DNA of 64,000 bases, from the NCBI GenBank assembly GCA_017478965.1, contig JAFVCV010000003.1:24275-88274 (forward strand), given 5' to 3'. The notes under the pieces are model-generated. The model saw nothing but the letters and a program-made list of their open reading frames with translations. It was not told where the DNA came from and ran no database searches. Positions 1 to 8,588 of this stretch are shown here, piece by piece (within the stretch, counting starts at the first letter, position 1; every line of letters begins with the position of its first letter). This stretch comes from Ruminococcus sp. GTDB taxonomy: Bacteria > Bacillota > Clostridia > Oscillospirales > Ruminococcaceae. A program made the position numbers and the translations under genes.

Positions 1-615
1 TTCCTCCAGCACAGCGCTCATAGGCGCACTGCAAAGGACCATACCTTTTTCACACAGCATCTCAAGAGAGCTGCGTATCTTCTTTCTGGCGTCAAAAAGC
101 CTTTTTCGGGCTGCCCCCTCGGTGGTCCCCAGGGCCTTTGCCACCTCGCTGACGGGAAGCTCCTGATAGTAGTAGAGCATCACCGCATTTTTCATCTCCG
201 GCTTTAGCCCGTCTATGACCGTGCGCAGCTCTCTTCTCCTCTCCGCATTGACCGCATAGTCCTCCGGCAGCTCCACCGGCTCGTTGAGCGAACATTCCAT
301 CATGGCGCTCTCCTGTTCCTGCTCATTGCGAAAGCTCCCGCTGCGCTTGATCTCGTTGATCCTGTCGGCACACTTTTTGTAGGCTATAGAATAGAGCCAG
401 CCTGCGAAGGCCCCTTCGTTCCTCAGCCCTCCGATGCCTTCCATGGCCGCTAAAAAGGTCTCAGAAACGATATCCTCGGCCCATTCCCTGCGGCCCACGT
501 TTTTGATGACGAACATGAAAAGCTTGTCCTTGTAGGCGCTGTAAAGCCTTTCAAAGGCCCCACGGTCACCGGCCATGGCCCTTCTGACCTCCTCAGTCCT
601 TATATCCTTATCCAT
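1..615 (-). CDS. ECF-type RNA polymerase sigma factor, C-terminus beyond window
   Basis: The reading frame is open from the ATG at 613-615 to the window edge, giving 205 residues with no stop, so the 3' part is missing. AGGTGG lies just upstream as ribosome site. Region 2 is seen near residues 15-80 (AFERLY, AEDIVSETF, WLYSIAYKKC) and region 4 near 125-185 (AVMLYYY, SEVAKALGTTEG, ARKKIR). After region 4 it continues with LCSAPMSAVLEE, which resembles the same place in its divergent neighbour at 972-2693. I infer that the two are paralogues and that this one also continues into a membrane or outer domain, but that part cannot be seen. A housekeeping-type promoter lies at 644-672. Confidence 0.88.
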   Translation of the reverse strand, partial: MDKDIRTEEVRRAMAGDRGAFERLYSAYKDKLFMFVIKNVGRREWAEDIVSETFLAAMEGIGGLRNEGAFAGWLYSIAYKKCADRINEIKRSGSFRNEQEQESAMMECSLNEPVELPEDYAVNAERRRELRTVIDGLKPEMKNAVMLYYYQELPVSEVAKALGTTEGAARKRLFDARKKIRSSLEMLCEKGMVLCSAPMSAVLEE

Positions 616-643
616 TCGTTCCACCTGCTTTCCCCTTATTTTA

Positions 644-672
644 ATTATATCTGTCTTTATTATCAAAGTCCA
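644..672 (-). promoter_or_regulatory. Probable sigma-A promoter for the partial sigma gene
   Basis: Read on the minus strand: TGGACT, 17 bases, TATAAT, ending about 30 bases before the ATG at 615. The -35 is one base off TTGACT. Confidence 0.55.
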
Positions 673-770
673 GCGAAGGGGAAATATGTTACCGTGCTCC
701 GTTCAACTTTGTAGGAACTGACAAAATAAGAGCTTGGTTCTTGTTTAAAACAGAGAAAATGTTCTGAGAC

Positions 771-798
771 TGAAATATTCAGTTAGCTTTCCCGTCCT
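771..798 (+). promoter_or_regulatory. Candidate ECF-type promoter for the sigma-fusion operon
   Basis: TGAAAT (771-776), 16 bases, CGTCCT (793-798). This matches the TGAAAC/CGTC style known for ECF sigma factors and seen again at 4518-4546 and 63517-63713 in this window. It would start transcription about 40 bases before the small ORF at 845 and points to autoregulation. Confidence 0.55.
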
Positions 799-844
799 AT
801 TTACAAACACAGGATAAAGTGGTAAAATTACTTAGGAGGCAGGT

Positions 845-985
845 ATGGAACTTAGCTTAGATGAACTGATAAGCCTTGTGCTGTCAGAAATGGCGGAGGA
901 ATGTACCCCTCCGCCAAAGGAAAAGGCTCTGCGAGCCATTATCCAACAACTTATCAAGGAGGGAAAACTTAATGACCAGGGATGA
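845..985 (+). CDS. Small 46-residue protein preceding sigma factor
   Basis: ATG at 845 follows TAGGAGG at 832-838. The frame runs 46 codons to TGA at 983-985 and overlaps the sigma-factor start at 972 by 14 bases, which suggests translational coupling. The protein is acidic and helical-looking (MELSLDELISLVLSEM, then PPP, then KALRAIIQQLIKEGKL). I do not recognise it. It could be a small partner or regulator of the sigma factor, or a leader peptide that sets the sigma factor's expression. The ribosome site and the tight overlap are the evidence that it is translated. Confidence 0.55.
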   Translation: MELSLDELISLVLSEMAEECTPPPKEKALRAIIQQLIKEGKLNDQG

Positions 986-2693
986 GATGACCGCCGCCGC
1001 CAGAGCTGCTGCCGGGGGAGATAAGGACGCCTTTGAAAGGCTCTATAACGAATATCACGACCGCATATATTTTTTTGTTCTCAAAAATGTCCGTGATACC
1101 CATGCGGCAGAGGATATCACCCAGGACACGTTTGTCAGGTCCATGGAGAAGATAGGGGAGCTTGACAGTCCTGAGGCCTATCTGAGCTGGCTGCACAGCA
1201 TAGCATACAATAAGTGCCGTGACCTTATCTCTGACCGGGACCGCAGCGCCTATTTCAACACAGATGAGGAATATAAGGCCGCTGTGGAGAACACGGCTCT
1301 TTGTGAGCCGCTGATGCTCCCGGAGGACGCAGCTGTCAACAGTGAGCTGAAACAGACCCTCAAAAAGGCCATTGATAAGCTCCCTGCCGACCAGCGTTCG
1401 GCGGTCATACTTTATTATTATGATGACCTGAGCATCAGGGAAGTGGCTGACTCTCTGAAAGTCAGCGAAAATTCCGCCGCCCTCAAGCTCCACCGGGCAA
1501 GAAAAAAGCTTCGTAACTCCATTGAAAAGCACCTCGGCGGCGGTGCGCTCTGTGCCGTGCCGATGGGCCAGCTTATGAAGTCAGCGGTTGACCAGGGCTA
1601 TGCCGCCGTACTGCGCTCCGGCAGGGCCGCCGTAAGCAGCACCCTTGCGGCTAAGATAGCCGGCTTTTCCGCTGCGGGACTTATCGCCGTTTCGGTCCCG
1701 GTGGGCCTGGCCCTTCACAGCCCCGCCAACGGTCCCTCAGATGCGGACGTTTCAGGGACCGTAAACGTTTCAGAGACTGAGGTCCCCTATATCCCTGAGG
1801 AAAATAAGGACAGCAGCGAGCCGCAGAGCACCGAGCCAGAAGTGCAGAATGTAATTGATGCGGAGCTGGTGAAGTATGAACGGGACAGCCGCACTATGCT
1901 CATCATCAATGAGCCTTACGGCCTTTGCACCGCCAGGGTCCCCGATATCCAGGCACAGGAGCTGGAGGAAGATATTCTGGTCTCCGGGGTCGGTATGAAG
2001 ATAAAATGGTCCGGGAACGTGGCCGAGCTTTATCCGGCGATGCTTGAAGACGTGGAGTGGGTCAAGCTGACCGGCGAGAACGTCCGTACCTTCGTTGAAC
2101 CTTATTTTGACGATCTTCTCAGCCTTTGCGGGCCGGCTTATCGGGACGGTGAGACGGACTATGAGCTTATCAATGAGACTGTCTCCCTTTACAGTGCGCA
2201 AAACAATGTCTTCCCCAACTTCACAGCCGGTGAGGTCAGCGCCCTGTGCTATCTTATCGAAAACGAGCTTTACATCCGTGGCGAAACAGAGAGCGATACC
2301 GGGGCAGGGGAGGAGTCAGGTGGATCTGATATAGAAAGCGAGCCCCTGGCCGAGACCTTTGCCCTCCAGGCGGAGGGCGGCGCAAACGCACTTTACGAGA
2401 TCTACGGTATCGGGTTCGACACAGGCACCGCAGAATGGGACCACCCGGAAGATATGGATATCAACGATACTGCGGCCCGGGACGAAAGCTACGACTTTGA
2501 CCATACTGATACCATGACCGCCTACGACCTGCTGAAATACACCCTCTGGTATTTCCAGTATAACCTGACGCCTGAGATAGCTGCCGAAAACGCCGCTAAG
2601 GACATCACCCTGACCCTTGACCGTGACAGCAGCGGACAGTACCGGGTCACCTACTGTAAGTTCGCAGATCAGGAATACAGGCCGGAGCAATAA
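972..2693 (+). CDS. ECF sigma factor fused to membrane segment and extracellular domain
   Basis: 573 residues from the ATG at 972, chosen because AAGGAGGG lies 8-15 bases upstream. Sigma region 2 is at about residues 16-85 (AFERLYNEY, AEDITQDTF, SWLHSIAYNKC) and region 4 at about 128-185 (VILYYYDD, IREVADSLKVSEN, ARKKLR). One hydrophobic segment follows at about 228-248, then a roughly 320-residue acidic outer part with a Ser/Glu/Pro-rich linker. The known families are single-domain ECF factors held by separate membrane anti-sigma factors. Here sensor, membrane anchor and sigma factor sit in one chain. I infer release by proteolysis or conformational control. It is divergent from its paralogue at 1-615 and has a candidate ECF promoter at 771-798. 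Confidence 0.88.
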   Translation: MTRDEMTAAARAAAGGDKDAFERLYNEYHDRIYFFVLKNVRDTHAAEDITQDTFVRSMEKIGELDSPEAYLSWLHSIAYNKCRDLISDRDRSAYFNTDEEYKAAVENTALCEPLMLPEDAAVNSELKQTLKKAIDKLPADQRSAVILYYYDDLSIREVADSLKVSENSAALKLHRARKKLRNSIEKHLGGGALCAVPMGQLMKSAVDQGYAAVLRSGRAAVSSTLAAKIAGFSAAGLIAVSVPVGLALHSPANGPSDADVSGTVNVSETEVPYIPEENKDSSEPQSTEPEVQNVIDAELVKYERDSRTMLIINEPYGLCTARVPDIQAQELEEDILVSGVGMKIKWSGNVAELYPAMLEDVEWVKLTGENVRTFVEPYFDDLLSLCGPAYRDGETDYELINETVSLYSAQNNVFPNFTAGEVSALCYLIENELYIRGETESDTGAGEESGGSDIESEPLAETFALQAEGGANALYEIYGIGFDTGTAEWDHPEDMDINDTAARDESYDFDHTDTMTAYDLLKYTLWYFQYNLTPEIAAENAAKDITLTLDRDSSGQYRVTYCKFADQEYRPEQ

Positions 2694-2740
2694 AAAGAGT
2701 ACAATAAAACGGACAAAAATCGAAACTGCCCTATAATGAA

Positions 2741-2776
2741 AAAACAGCATGGAGATCGGCTCTCCTTGCTGTTTTT
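2741..2776. terminator. Bidirectional terminator between convergent genes
   Basis: AAAACAGCA and TGCTGTTTT flank an inner GGAGA/TCTCC stem. There are A's on the left and T's on the right, so it can serve both the sigma fusion (+) and the anti-sigma gene (-). Confidence 0.75.
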
Positions 2777-2783
2777 TATCCTT

Positions 2784-3938
2784 TCACTGTTCAACTGCCG
2801 GCACGTAGAATATTCCGTAGTTCTTCAGTCCCTGCGCCATGCTGAACTGGTCTGCGTCAAGCTCTATATAGAACCTGTAATATGGCAGGCACTGTCCCCC
2901 GGCGCTTATCTTGTATACCATGTCGGTCCGGGCGATGTCCTCTTCTCTTATCTGCCCGGTTTTAAGAAAGTCCGCAGGCACCGAGCTCTGATGCTCTCCG
3001 GCTTTCAGGGACTGAGCCGCCTGCTCAGGGCTGATAAGGGAGCAGTGGCCGATATATTCAAGACTTTGCAGAGGGTCGTTATATCTTATGACCATCAGCC
3101 TGCCCTCATCGTCCGGGGCAAATTCCGCTCCTCCCAGACTGAAACTGAGCAGTTCCTCCGCCGGGTCTGCGCTGTGTTCATAGGCCTGGTAAGTGCGGTC
3201 CTCCTCGCCGCCGAAGGTCCTGTCAGCGTATGAATACCACACCGGGTCGTCAAGTCCTGTCAGCTCGCCGTATTCGCCGCAGAGATATTCAAGGACCTTT
3301 TCTGCCTGCTCATGGTCAGTGCCGCTGTAGGTAAACTCATATCCCTCCGGCAGCTCTTTCCCCTGGAAGAAAACAGTAGTTTTCCCGCTGCCCTCTACGC
3401 TTATGACCGTTTTGCTGCTGCAAAGGCAGTCTATCCGGCAGATACCGCCCTCAGCGGCTGTAGTGTCAGTGTCAGTGATCGTCTCCCCAAGCAGGTCCGC
3501 CGCCCGCTGAGCAGCCTTTTTCATATCCTCCTCGCTCAGAAAAACCGTTATCCCCGACATATCCGCACCGCTTTCAGCAAGGCTCCTGTATACCGGCAGC
3601 TCACTGAGACCGGAAACGTCCGGCACCGGTACATCAAGCTCACTGATGTCGTAAGCCATCAGTCCCTCGAAGCCCATAGTGCCGAAATCAAGCTCCGTGT
3701 CAAGCTCCTGCGTACATCTTATTTTCTCCTGCCCGCCGCTGACGGTGCCAAGGGGCTTTTCTCTGCCTGCGTGATAGATCTGCGTACCTGCGATGAGCGC
3801 TATGGCCGCTGCCGCAAAAAGTCCTCCGAGCACAGGCTTCAATAAAGGCCTCACCCTCCGGCGCTGCTGCCATAGCTCCGGCACGAACCGCTCGTCTGTC
3901 TCTCCAAGGACCTCCAATAAAAGCTCGCTGTTTTTCAT
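2784..3938 (-). CDS. Putative membrane anti-sigma factor
   Basis: 384 residues. There is a short cytoplasmic N-terminus of about 30 residues, one membrane segment at about residues 34-54 (PVLGGLFAAAAIALIAGTQI) and a long outer domain rich in acidic residues. The start overlaps the stop of the upstream ECF sigma gene by 4 bases, the usual layout of a sigma/anti-sigma pair. No HxxxCxxC zinc anti-sigma motif is visible in the short N-terminus. The outer domain is not one I recognise. The role as the regulator of the 3935-4486 sigma factor is inferred from operon position and topology. Confidence 0.7.
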   Translation of the reverse strand: MKNSELLLEVLGETDERFVPELWQQRRRVRPLLKPVLGGLFAAAAIALIAGTQIYHAGREKPLGTVSGGQEKIRCTQELDTELDFGTMGFEGLMAYDISELDVPVPDVSGLSELPVYRSLAESGADMSGITVFLSEEDMKKAAQRAADLLGETITDTDTTAAEGGICRIDCLCSSKTVISVEGSGKTTVFFQGKELPEGYEFTYSGTDHEQAEKVLEYLCGEYGELTGLDDPVWYSYADRTFGGEEDRTYQAYEHSADPAEELLSFSLGGAEFAPDDEGRLMVIRYNDPLQSLEYIGHCSLISPEQAAQSLKAGEHQSSVPADFLKTGQIREEDIARTDMVYKISAGGQCLPYYRFYIELDADQFSMAQGLKNYGIFYVPAVEQ

Positions 3939-4486
3939 AATGTCCCGCCTTCTTTCTCCAGATAGTTTTTTAATTTGTCTCTTGTCCGCTTTAAACTCAT
4001 CTTCACTGCACCCTCGCTTTGCCCGCAGCTTTTTGCGATCTCCTTCACGGGCATCATGTACCAGTACCGCAGCATGAAAAGCTCCCGGTTTTTCTCCTCC
4101 AGCGCATCAAGAAAGCTGTTGAGCTGCTCCCTCAGCACCAGTCTGTCCTCCAAAGAGCTGCCTTCGCCGATACAGCCCTCCAGCTCCTCTAAGCACAGTT
4201 CAGTTTGTCCGCCGCCTTTTTTCAAAGCTCTTTCCTGTCTGTATCTGTCTATGGCCAGGTTCCTTATTATCCTGCCCAGAAATGCCCCAAGCTTTGCCGG
4301 CCGCTGTGGCGGTATGCTCTCCCAGGCCCTCATAAGAGCATCGTTGATACATTCCTCTGCATCCTGCGCTGAGCCAAGGATGTTCACCGCTATGGCCTTT
4401 AAATATGCCCCATAGCGCTCCTGGCTCTCGCGTATGGCAGATCTGTCCCTTTTCTGGTACAGTTCCACTATCCTGCTGTCTTCCAT
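3935..4486 (-). CDS. ECF-type RNA polymerase sigma factor
   Basis: 183 residues, the normal ECF length. Region 2 is at about 20-90 (AEECINDALMRAWESIPP, FLGRIIRNLAIDRYR) and region 4 at about 120-178 (FMLRYWYMM, VKEIAKSCGQSEGAVKMSLKRTRDKL). The ATG at 4486 follows GAGGAGGTG on the minus strand. It is the first gene of a two-gene operon with the membrane protein at 2784-3938. A TGTTAC-17-CGTCAT promoter at 4518-4546 suggests it transcribes its own operon. Confidence 0.93.
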   Translation of the reverse strand: MEDSRIVELYQKRDRSAIRESQERYGAYLKAIAVNILGSAQDAEECINDALMRAWESIPPQRPAKLGAFLGRIIRNLAIDRYRQERALKKGGGQTELCLEELEGCIGEGSSLEDRLVLREQLNSFLDALEEKNRELFMLRYWYMMPVKEIAKSCGQSEGAVKMSLKRTRDKLKNYLEKEGGTL

Positions 4487-4517
4487 CTGTTCACCTCCTC
4501 AGGCGCCTTCACTAATA

Positions 4518-4546
4518 ATGACGGACTCTGTCCCCAAAAAGTAACA
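4518..4546 (-). promoter_or_regulatory. Candidate autoregulatory ECF promoter
   Basis: Minus strand TGTTAC, 17 bases, CGTCAT. The bases after it (TATTAGTGAAGG) resemble those after the three ECF promoters near 63.6 kb (TATTAGAGTGAAGGG). Confidence 0.6.
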
Positions 4547-4571
4547 CTGAAAAAAGTTTTCCCGTCCGGGC

Positions 4572-4600
4572 TTGATTTTTATTCACGTTTGTAGTATGAT
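4572..4600 (+). promoter_or_regulatory. Sigma-A promoter for tyrosine phosphatase gene
   Basis: TTGATT (4572-4577), 17 bases, TATGAT (4595-4600), then GAGGAGGA and the ATG at 4633. Confidence 0.65.
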
Positions 4601-4632
4601 AACTATCAGAGAAATGACATGAGGAGGACAGT

Positions 4633-5421
4633 ATGGTATTTGAAGGACTTAATAACACCCGTGACCTTGGGGGGCTTCCGGCCGCCGGAGGGAAGACCGT
4701 AAAACCCGGCCGGCTCTTTCGCAGCAGCCAGCTTTTTAAGGCCACAGTGAACGATATCAGGACGCTTCAGGACCTTGGCCTTACCAAGGTCATCGACCTT
4801 CGCAGCGAAGAAGAACGCCGTGAAAAGCCCGACCCTGAGCTGAAAGGGACCGGGTATATCTTTATCCCTGTCCTCAGGGACCTGGCCGCTGGGATAAGGC
4901 GGGACGAGAAAGCCGAAGGAAAGGCTGTGGAGAGCGTCATCTCCCATGGTCTGGAGGAACCGGGATTTTCAGAGAGGTATATGTGCGGCCTTTACCGTGA
5001 CCTTGTCACCGACCCCTACACCGTCTCCCAGTACAGCCGATTTGTCAGAGAGCTTATGACCTCGGAAAATGAGCGGGTCCTTTGGCACTGCACTGCCGGC
5101 AAGGACCGTGCGGGCTTTGCTGCGGTGATAGTCCTGAAACTTCTCGGGGTCAGCGACGAGGATATCTTAAAAGACTATCTTTTGACCCAGACCTGTCTTG
5201 CAGGGGAAGTGGAGGAGCTTATCCGGCGGTTCGTCCCGCCCGGAGCACCGGCGGCCCTCAGCGAGTCAGTCAGGACCCTGTTCTGCGCAAAGCAGGATTT
5301 TCTTGACGCACTCTACGCTGCCGCCGATGAGAAATACGGTTCTTTCCAGGGCTTTATTTCCACTGGCCTGAAAGTAGGCTCAGGTGAGATATCCAGGCTG
5401 CGGTCCATCTATCTGGAATGA
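4633..5421 (+). CDS. Tyrosine-protein phosphatase (Y_phosphatase3 type)
   Basis: 262 residues. The P-loop HCTAGKDRAG at about residues 153-162 has the CX5R signature with catalytic Cys and Arg, and the N-terminal NTRDLGG and GRLFRSSQL are typical of this family. Members remove phosphate from phosphotyrosine or phosphoinositides. There is no signal peptide, so it is cytoplasmic. GAGGAGGA precedes the ATG by 4 bases. It is a single-gene unit with its own promoter (4572-4600) and terminator (5486-5517). The substrate is unknown. Confidence 0.88.
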   Translation: MVFEGLNNTRDLGGLPAAGGKTVKPGRLFRSSQLFKATVNDIRTLQDLGLTKVIDLRSEEERREKPDPELKGTGYIFIPVLRDLAAGIRRDEKAEGKAVESVISHGLEEPGFSERYMCGLYRDLVTDPYTVSQYSRFVRELMTSENERVLWHCTAGKDRAGFAAVIVLKLLGVSDEDILKDYLLTQTCLAGEVEELIRRFVPPGAPAALSESVRTLFCAKQDFLDALYAAADEKYGSFQGFISTGLKVGSGEISRLRSIYLE

Positions 5422-5485
5422 CATTGAATACCGGGGCAGCGAAGTATGGGCCGGTGTTTATTTCCGCCGGGGATAAACGTGGATG

Positions 5486-5517
5486 AAAAAACCGCTCTCA
5501 GAGAGGGCGGTTTTTTT
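5486..5517 (+). terminator. Intrinsic terminator after phosphatase gene
   Basis: AAAAAACCGCTCTC pairs with GAGAGGGCGGTTTTTTT. The T-run is on the plus side and A's lead in, so it may also work in the other direction. Confidence 0.8.
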
Positions 5518-5684
5518 CGCTGGATCGCTTTCAAGTCAGCATCGGGAGCTCAGTTTCACAGAAGATCATATCCTGGTATAATGCTGCCGTGAAAAATGGC
5601 TGTTGGCGCTGTCATTCGTTTCGCAAAGCCGATATGTGCCGAAGCTTTGGCTGCTTCACACCCGCAGACCGTCTGGATAGGTGT

Positions 5685-6179
5685 TTACAGGGCTTTTTCC
5701 AGTTTAAGCAGTGCGGCCTTCTTATCAAGACCGCCTGCATAGCCCCTCAGACTTCCGTCTGAGCCGACTACTCTGTGACAGGGAATGATAATTGAGACAG
5801 GATTGTGTCCCACAGCTCCCCCCACAGCCTGCGCCGACATCCGTCCGATGCCCCTCTGTCTGGCCATGATCTCTGCTATCCAGCCATAAGTAACGGTCTG
5901 TCCGAAAGGTATGGTAAGCATGATATCACAGACCTCCCGGCGAAACGGCGTCGTCCGCAGGCTCAGCTGCGGAGTAAAACCGGGTGCTTTCCCGCTGAAA
6001 TAAATGTCCAGCCATCTGACCGTCTGCCTGAAAACAGGCAGGTCACATTCAGTCTTTTCACTGCCGAGGGTGTCAGCGTAATACTTCTGTCCGTCAAACC
6101 ATAGCCCTGTGAGAGCTGCGCCGTCACTTGCAAGTGCGATGCCGCCCAGGGGGGAGGTGTAGTGGTAAATGTAAGTCAT
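5685..6179 (-). CDS. ogt: Methylated-DNA--protein-cysteine S-methyltransferase
   Basis: 164 residues. The active-site motif PCHRVVG is present at about residues 134-140, with the acceptor Cys. It is preceded by IPFGQTVTYGWIAEIM (the helix-turn-helix DNA-binding part) and QAVGGAVGHNP, and followed by LRGYAGGLDKKAALLKLE. It repairs O6-alkylguanine by transferring the alkyl group to its own cysteine. It has its own short unit on the minus strand, with about 145 bases between it and the ABC permease upstream. Confidence 0.95.
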   Translation of the reverse strand: MTYIYHYTSPLGGIALASDGAALTGLWFDGQKYYADTLGSEKTECDLPVFRQTVRWLDIYFSGKAPGFTPQLSLRTTPFRREVCDIMLTIPFGQTVTYGWIAEIMARQRGIGRMSAQAVGGAVGHNPVSIIIPCHRVVGSDGSLRGYAGGLDKKAALLKLEKAL

Positions 6180-6324
6180 CTCTTCATCACCGCTTTCATC
6201 AGCATTGACGCTGTCATGAAAATCACTTCTGCTGCTAAGTATTTATGATCTGCCGCATATGCAGCTGTCGGTCTGAGCGCCATCTGTGCTGTATTTCGGC
6301 TTGCCGGACAGCCTGGCGCAAACG

Positions 6325-8577
6325 TCATTCGGCGTTTTTCAGCGCCTCGGCAAGCGGTATCTTTTTTACGCTGCGGTTGAGCACGAATGCTACCAGCGAG
6401 TAGGAGACAATGCCGATGATAAGGCATTTGAGCATCACTGTCAGGTCCGTTTCATAGGCGAAATAACCCGAATAATTCATAAAGACCATCTTAAATATGG
6501 CTCCGATAAGGAAGTCTACCAGCGGAAGTGTACACAGCATCGACAGCAATGCGACAATAGTCGTGGTGTGGACATAAAGCCCGTTTATCTCCCGGTCATA
6601 ATAGCCAAGTATCTTCGTCATCGAGATGGACTGAGCGTTCTTCTCGATTATCAGCTTTGCCAGAAGATAGATGACCATGACGAACATCGCAACGCCGAAC
6701 CATTTGAACACATTCATTATGCTTCCCATAGACCTTGTCATCTGGCGGGAAGTCTTGGTCATGTCTTCTTCGGTTATCCTGCTCATTATCAGCCTTTCGT
6801 CGATGTCTTCGAGCTTATCGTCTGAAAAGTAAATGTTGAAATACCCGTCGTCAAGCTCAAAGGTCTCGCAGAAACTGTCAAGGTCCATGAATATGGCTAT
6901 GGAGGCGGGATAATCATAAGAACCGGTTATGGTGAACTCATAGTCCTTGTCGCTGTATTTTTCTGTGAGTTTCAGCCGGTCGCCCTTTTCAAGTCCGTAT
7001 TTGTTCATCATGGCGGTCGATATGGAAACGCCTTTGCCGTGGTCTATTTTTACAAATTTGCTGTCATCAGCGATGCCGTAGACCGAAACGTCCTCGGCTT
7101 TGTATTTTTCAAACGTCGTCTCAAGGCTCAGCATGGCTGCCTTTTCAGCATTCTGGTCATCGGTCTCCACAGGCATTCGCAGTACATATATGTTGTCCGC
7201 TATCATGTTGTTCAGAGTTTCCTCTTTGAAATTGTCGAGCATAGGCTCGAACATCAGCCCGAAGAACAGTATGGAATAGCCCAGTATGATGCCGAAGATT
7301 ATGACGATATAACCGGGAATGTTCTGGAAGAATATGCGGAGTCTGAAACGGGTCATGATGCCTATGCCTGTGTTCAGGCGGAAGGCCTTTTTCTTCTGCC
7401 CACGGCTCAGGTCACGACGGAGGAATTTCAGCGGAGATAGACTGAGCTTTCGTGCGAGTGCGGTCAGGTTTATCACAAACATAATTACGAAGGGTATCAC
7501 CGTTGTGAGCAGAAAAGCGTCCGCATTGAAGCTGACTTCATATGTCGTAAGACTGTAGCTGCCGAGATATGCGGCCGCCATGTATTTTTCGAGCAGAGTA
7601 TAGCCGATCACATTCCCGACCACGGAAGCGGCAAGGAGAGTATACATCGGCAGCTTCATGTAATGCCTTATCATCTCAAGCTTTGTATATCCCGATGCCC
7701 GGAGCGTGCCGATAACAGAGGCTTCCTTTGCAATTGTGCTCTCGGTAGTCACCACGAAGATAAAGGCGAGAATGACCATAGTGATATACAAAAATGTAAG
7801 CATACTGGTCCGGTCATTGTGAAGGTCGTTGCCGGCAAAGTGGATAGCCTGATTGGAGTAGGCGGGTATGAAGTTCTGGAGCATGGCTTTTTCTGAAACT
7901 GTCTTCACCAGCTCCTCGGACATATCCTGGGCTTCGCTGTCATTCGCAGGTGACTTATCATACATCCATGAATAACTATAGTGCAGATGGTCGTCATTGA
8001 AGGCCTCAAAGCCTTCATCTGTCATAGCCCCCACACCGAACATATCGTTGTCGAACATCAGGTCTGTGGGGCTTTCATAAAGCGCAGAATAGTCTGTGAA
8101 CGCCACTATCCCGCAGACGTTCAGCGTCCTGCCCGATACCTGAAAGCTGCTGCCGGGCTTCAGACTGTGATTTTTCGCATAAAGCCTGTCAAGGGCGATA
8201 TCGTTTTTAGCCGAGGGCAGTTCGCCCTCCCAGATACACAGCCGGTCGATCTCGCTGCGCTCACCGTATATGCGCAGTGTGCTGTCAAAGCTGTCGGTCT
8301 CTTCGTCCTTGTAATAGTTTTCATACAGCTTTATGCCGCCGTCCTTCTCTATGTCTTCCAGCACGCTGTCTTCGGGCTTGAGCATGAATTCAAGATTACC
8401 GTCCTCGATACTGTATTTCTCAAAGCTTTCGTTATAGGCATCTATCATTCCCGTATCGGACACTATAAAGCCCGAGGTCGCACCTATCATCATCACGAAA
8501 AACAGAAAGATGATCGTATACTTTCCCAGCTCTTCCCGCAGCTGCTTGCCGAGACGTTTGTTAAGAGGGTCACGCAT
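6325..8577 (-). CDS. ABC transporter permease, FtsX/MacB type, long form
   Basis: 750 residues from the ATG at 8577, chosen because AAGGGGGA lies just upstream; the earlier in-frame start has no ribosome site. Layout: N-terminal membrane helix (about 24-42), a large outer domain, helices near 265-430 including the FtsX core with SVIGTLRASGYTKLEMIR, another membrane segment and second outer domain, and a C-terminal FtsX core (SISMTKILGYYDREIN, three helices, SVKKIPLAEALKNAE). This is a fused two-core permease of the kind that works with a LolD-like ATPase, here the gene 11 bases upstream. The substrate is unknown; relatives handle lipoproteins or antimicrobial peptides. Confidence 0.88.
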   Translation of the reverse strand: MRDPLNKRLGKQLREELGKYTIIFLFFVMMIGATSGFIVSDTGMIDAYNESFEKYSIEDGNLEFMLKPEDSVLEDIEKDGGIKLYENYYKDEETDSFDSTLRIYGERSEIDRLCIWEGELPSAKNDIALDRLYAKNHSLKPGSSFQVSGRTLNVCGIVAFTDYSALYESPTDLMFDNDMFGVGAMTDEGFEAFNDDHLHYSYSWMYDKSPANDSEAQDMSEELVKTVSEKAMLQNFIPAYSNQAIHFAGNDLHNDRTSMLTFLYITMVILAFIFVVTTESTIAKEASVIGTLRASGYTKLEMIRHYMKLPMYTLLAASVVGNVIGYTLLEKYMAAAYLGSYSLTTYEVSFNADAFLLTTVIPFVIMFVINLTALARKLSLSPLKFLRRDLSRGQKKKAFRLNTGIGIMTRFRLRIFFQNIPGYIVIIFGIILGYSILFFGLMFEPMLDNFKEETLNNMIADNIYVLRMPVETDDQNAEKAAMLSLETTFEKYKAEDVSVYGIADDSKFVKIDHGKGVSISTAMMNKYGLEKGDRLKLTEKYSDKDYEFTITGSYDYPASIAIFMDLDSFCETFELDDGYFNIYFSDDKLEDIDERLIMSRITEEDMTKTSRQMTRSMGSIMNVFKWFGVAMFVMVIYLLAKLIIEKNAQSISMTKILGYYDREINGLYVHTTTIVALLSMLCTLPLVDFLIGAIFKMVFMNYSGYFAYETDLTVMLKCLIIGIVSYSLVAFVLNRSVKKIPLAEALKNAE

Positions 8578-8588
8578 TTTTATCCCCC

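Noticed and set aside
800-828. TTTACA-17-TAAAAT resembling a sigma-A promoter
   Set aside because: Its start would fall inside the ribosome site of the 845 ORF. The ECF-type promoter at 771-798 fits the spacing better.
6176-6427. 83-codon minus-strand frame between ogt and the ABC permease
   Set aside because: It overlaps the conserved permease C-terminus in another frame, has no ribosome site and has low-complexity composition.
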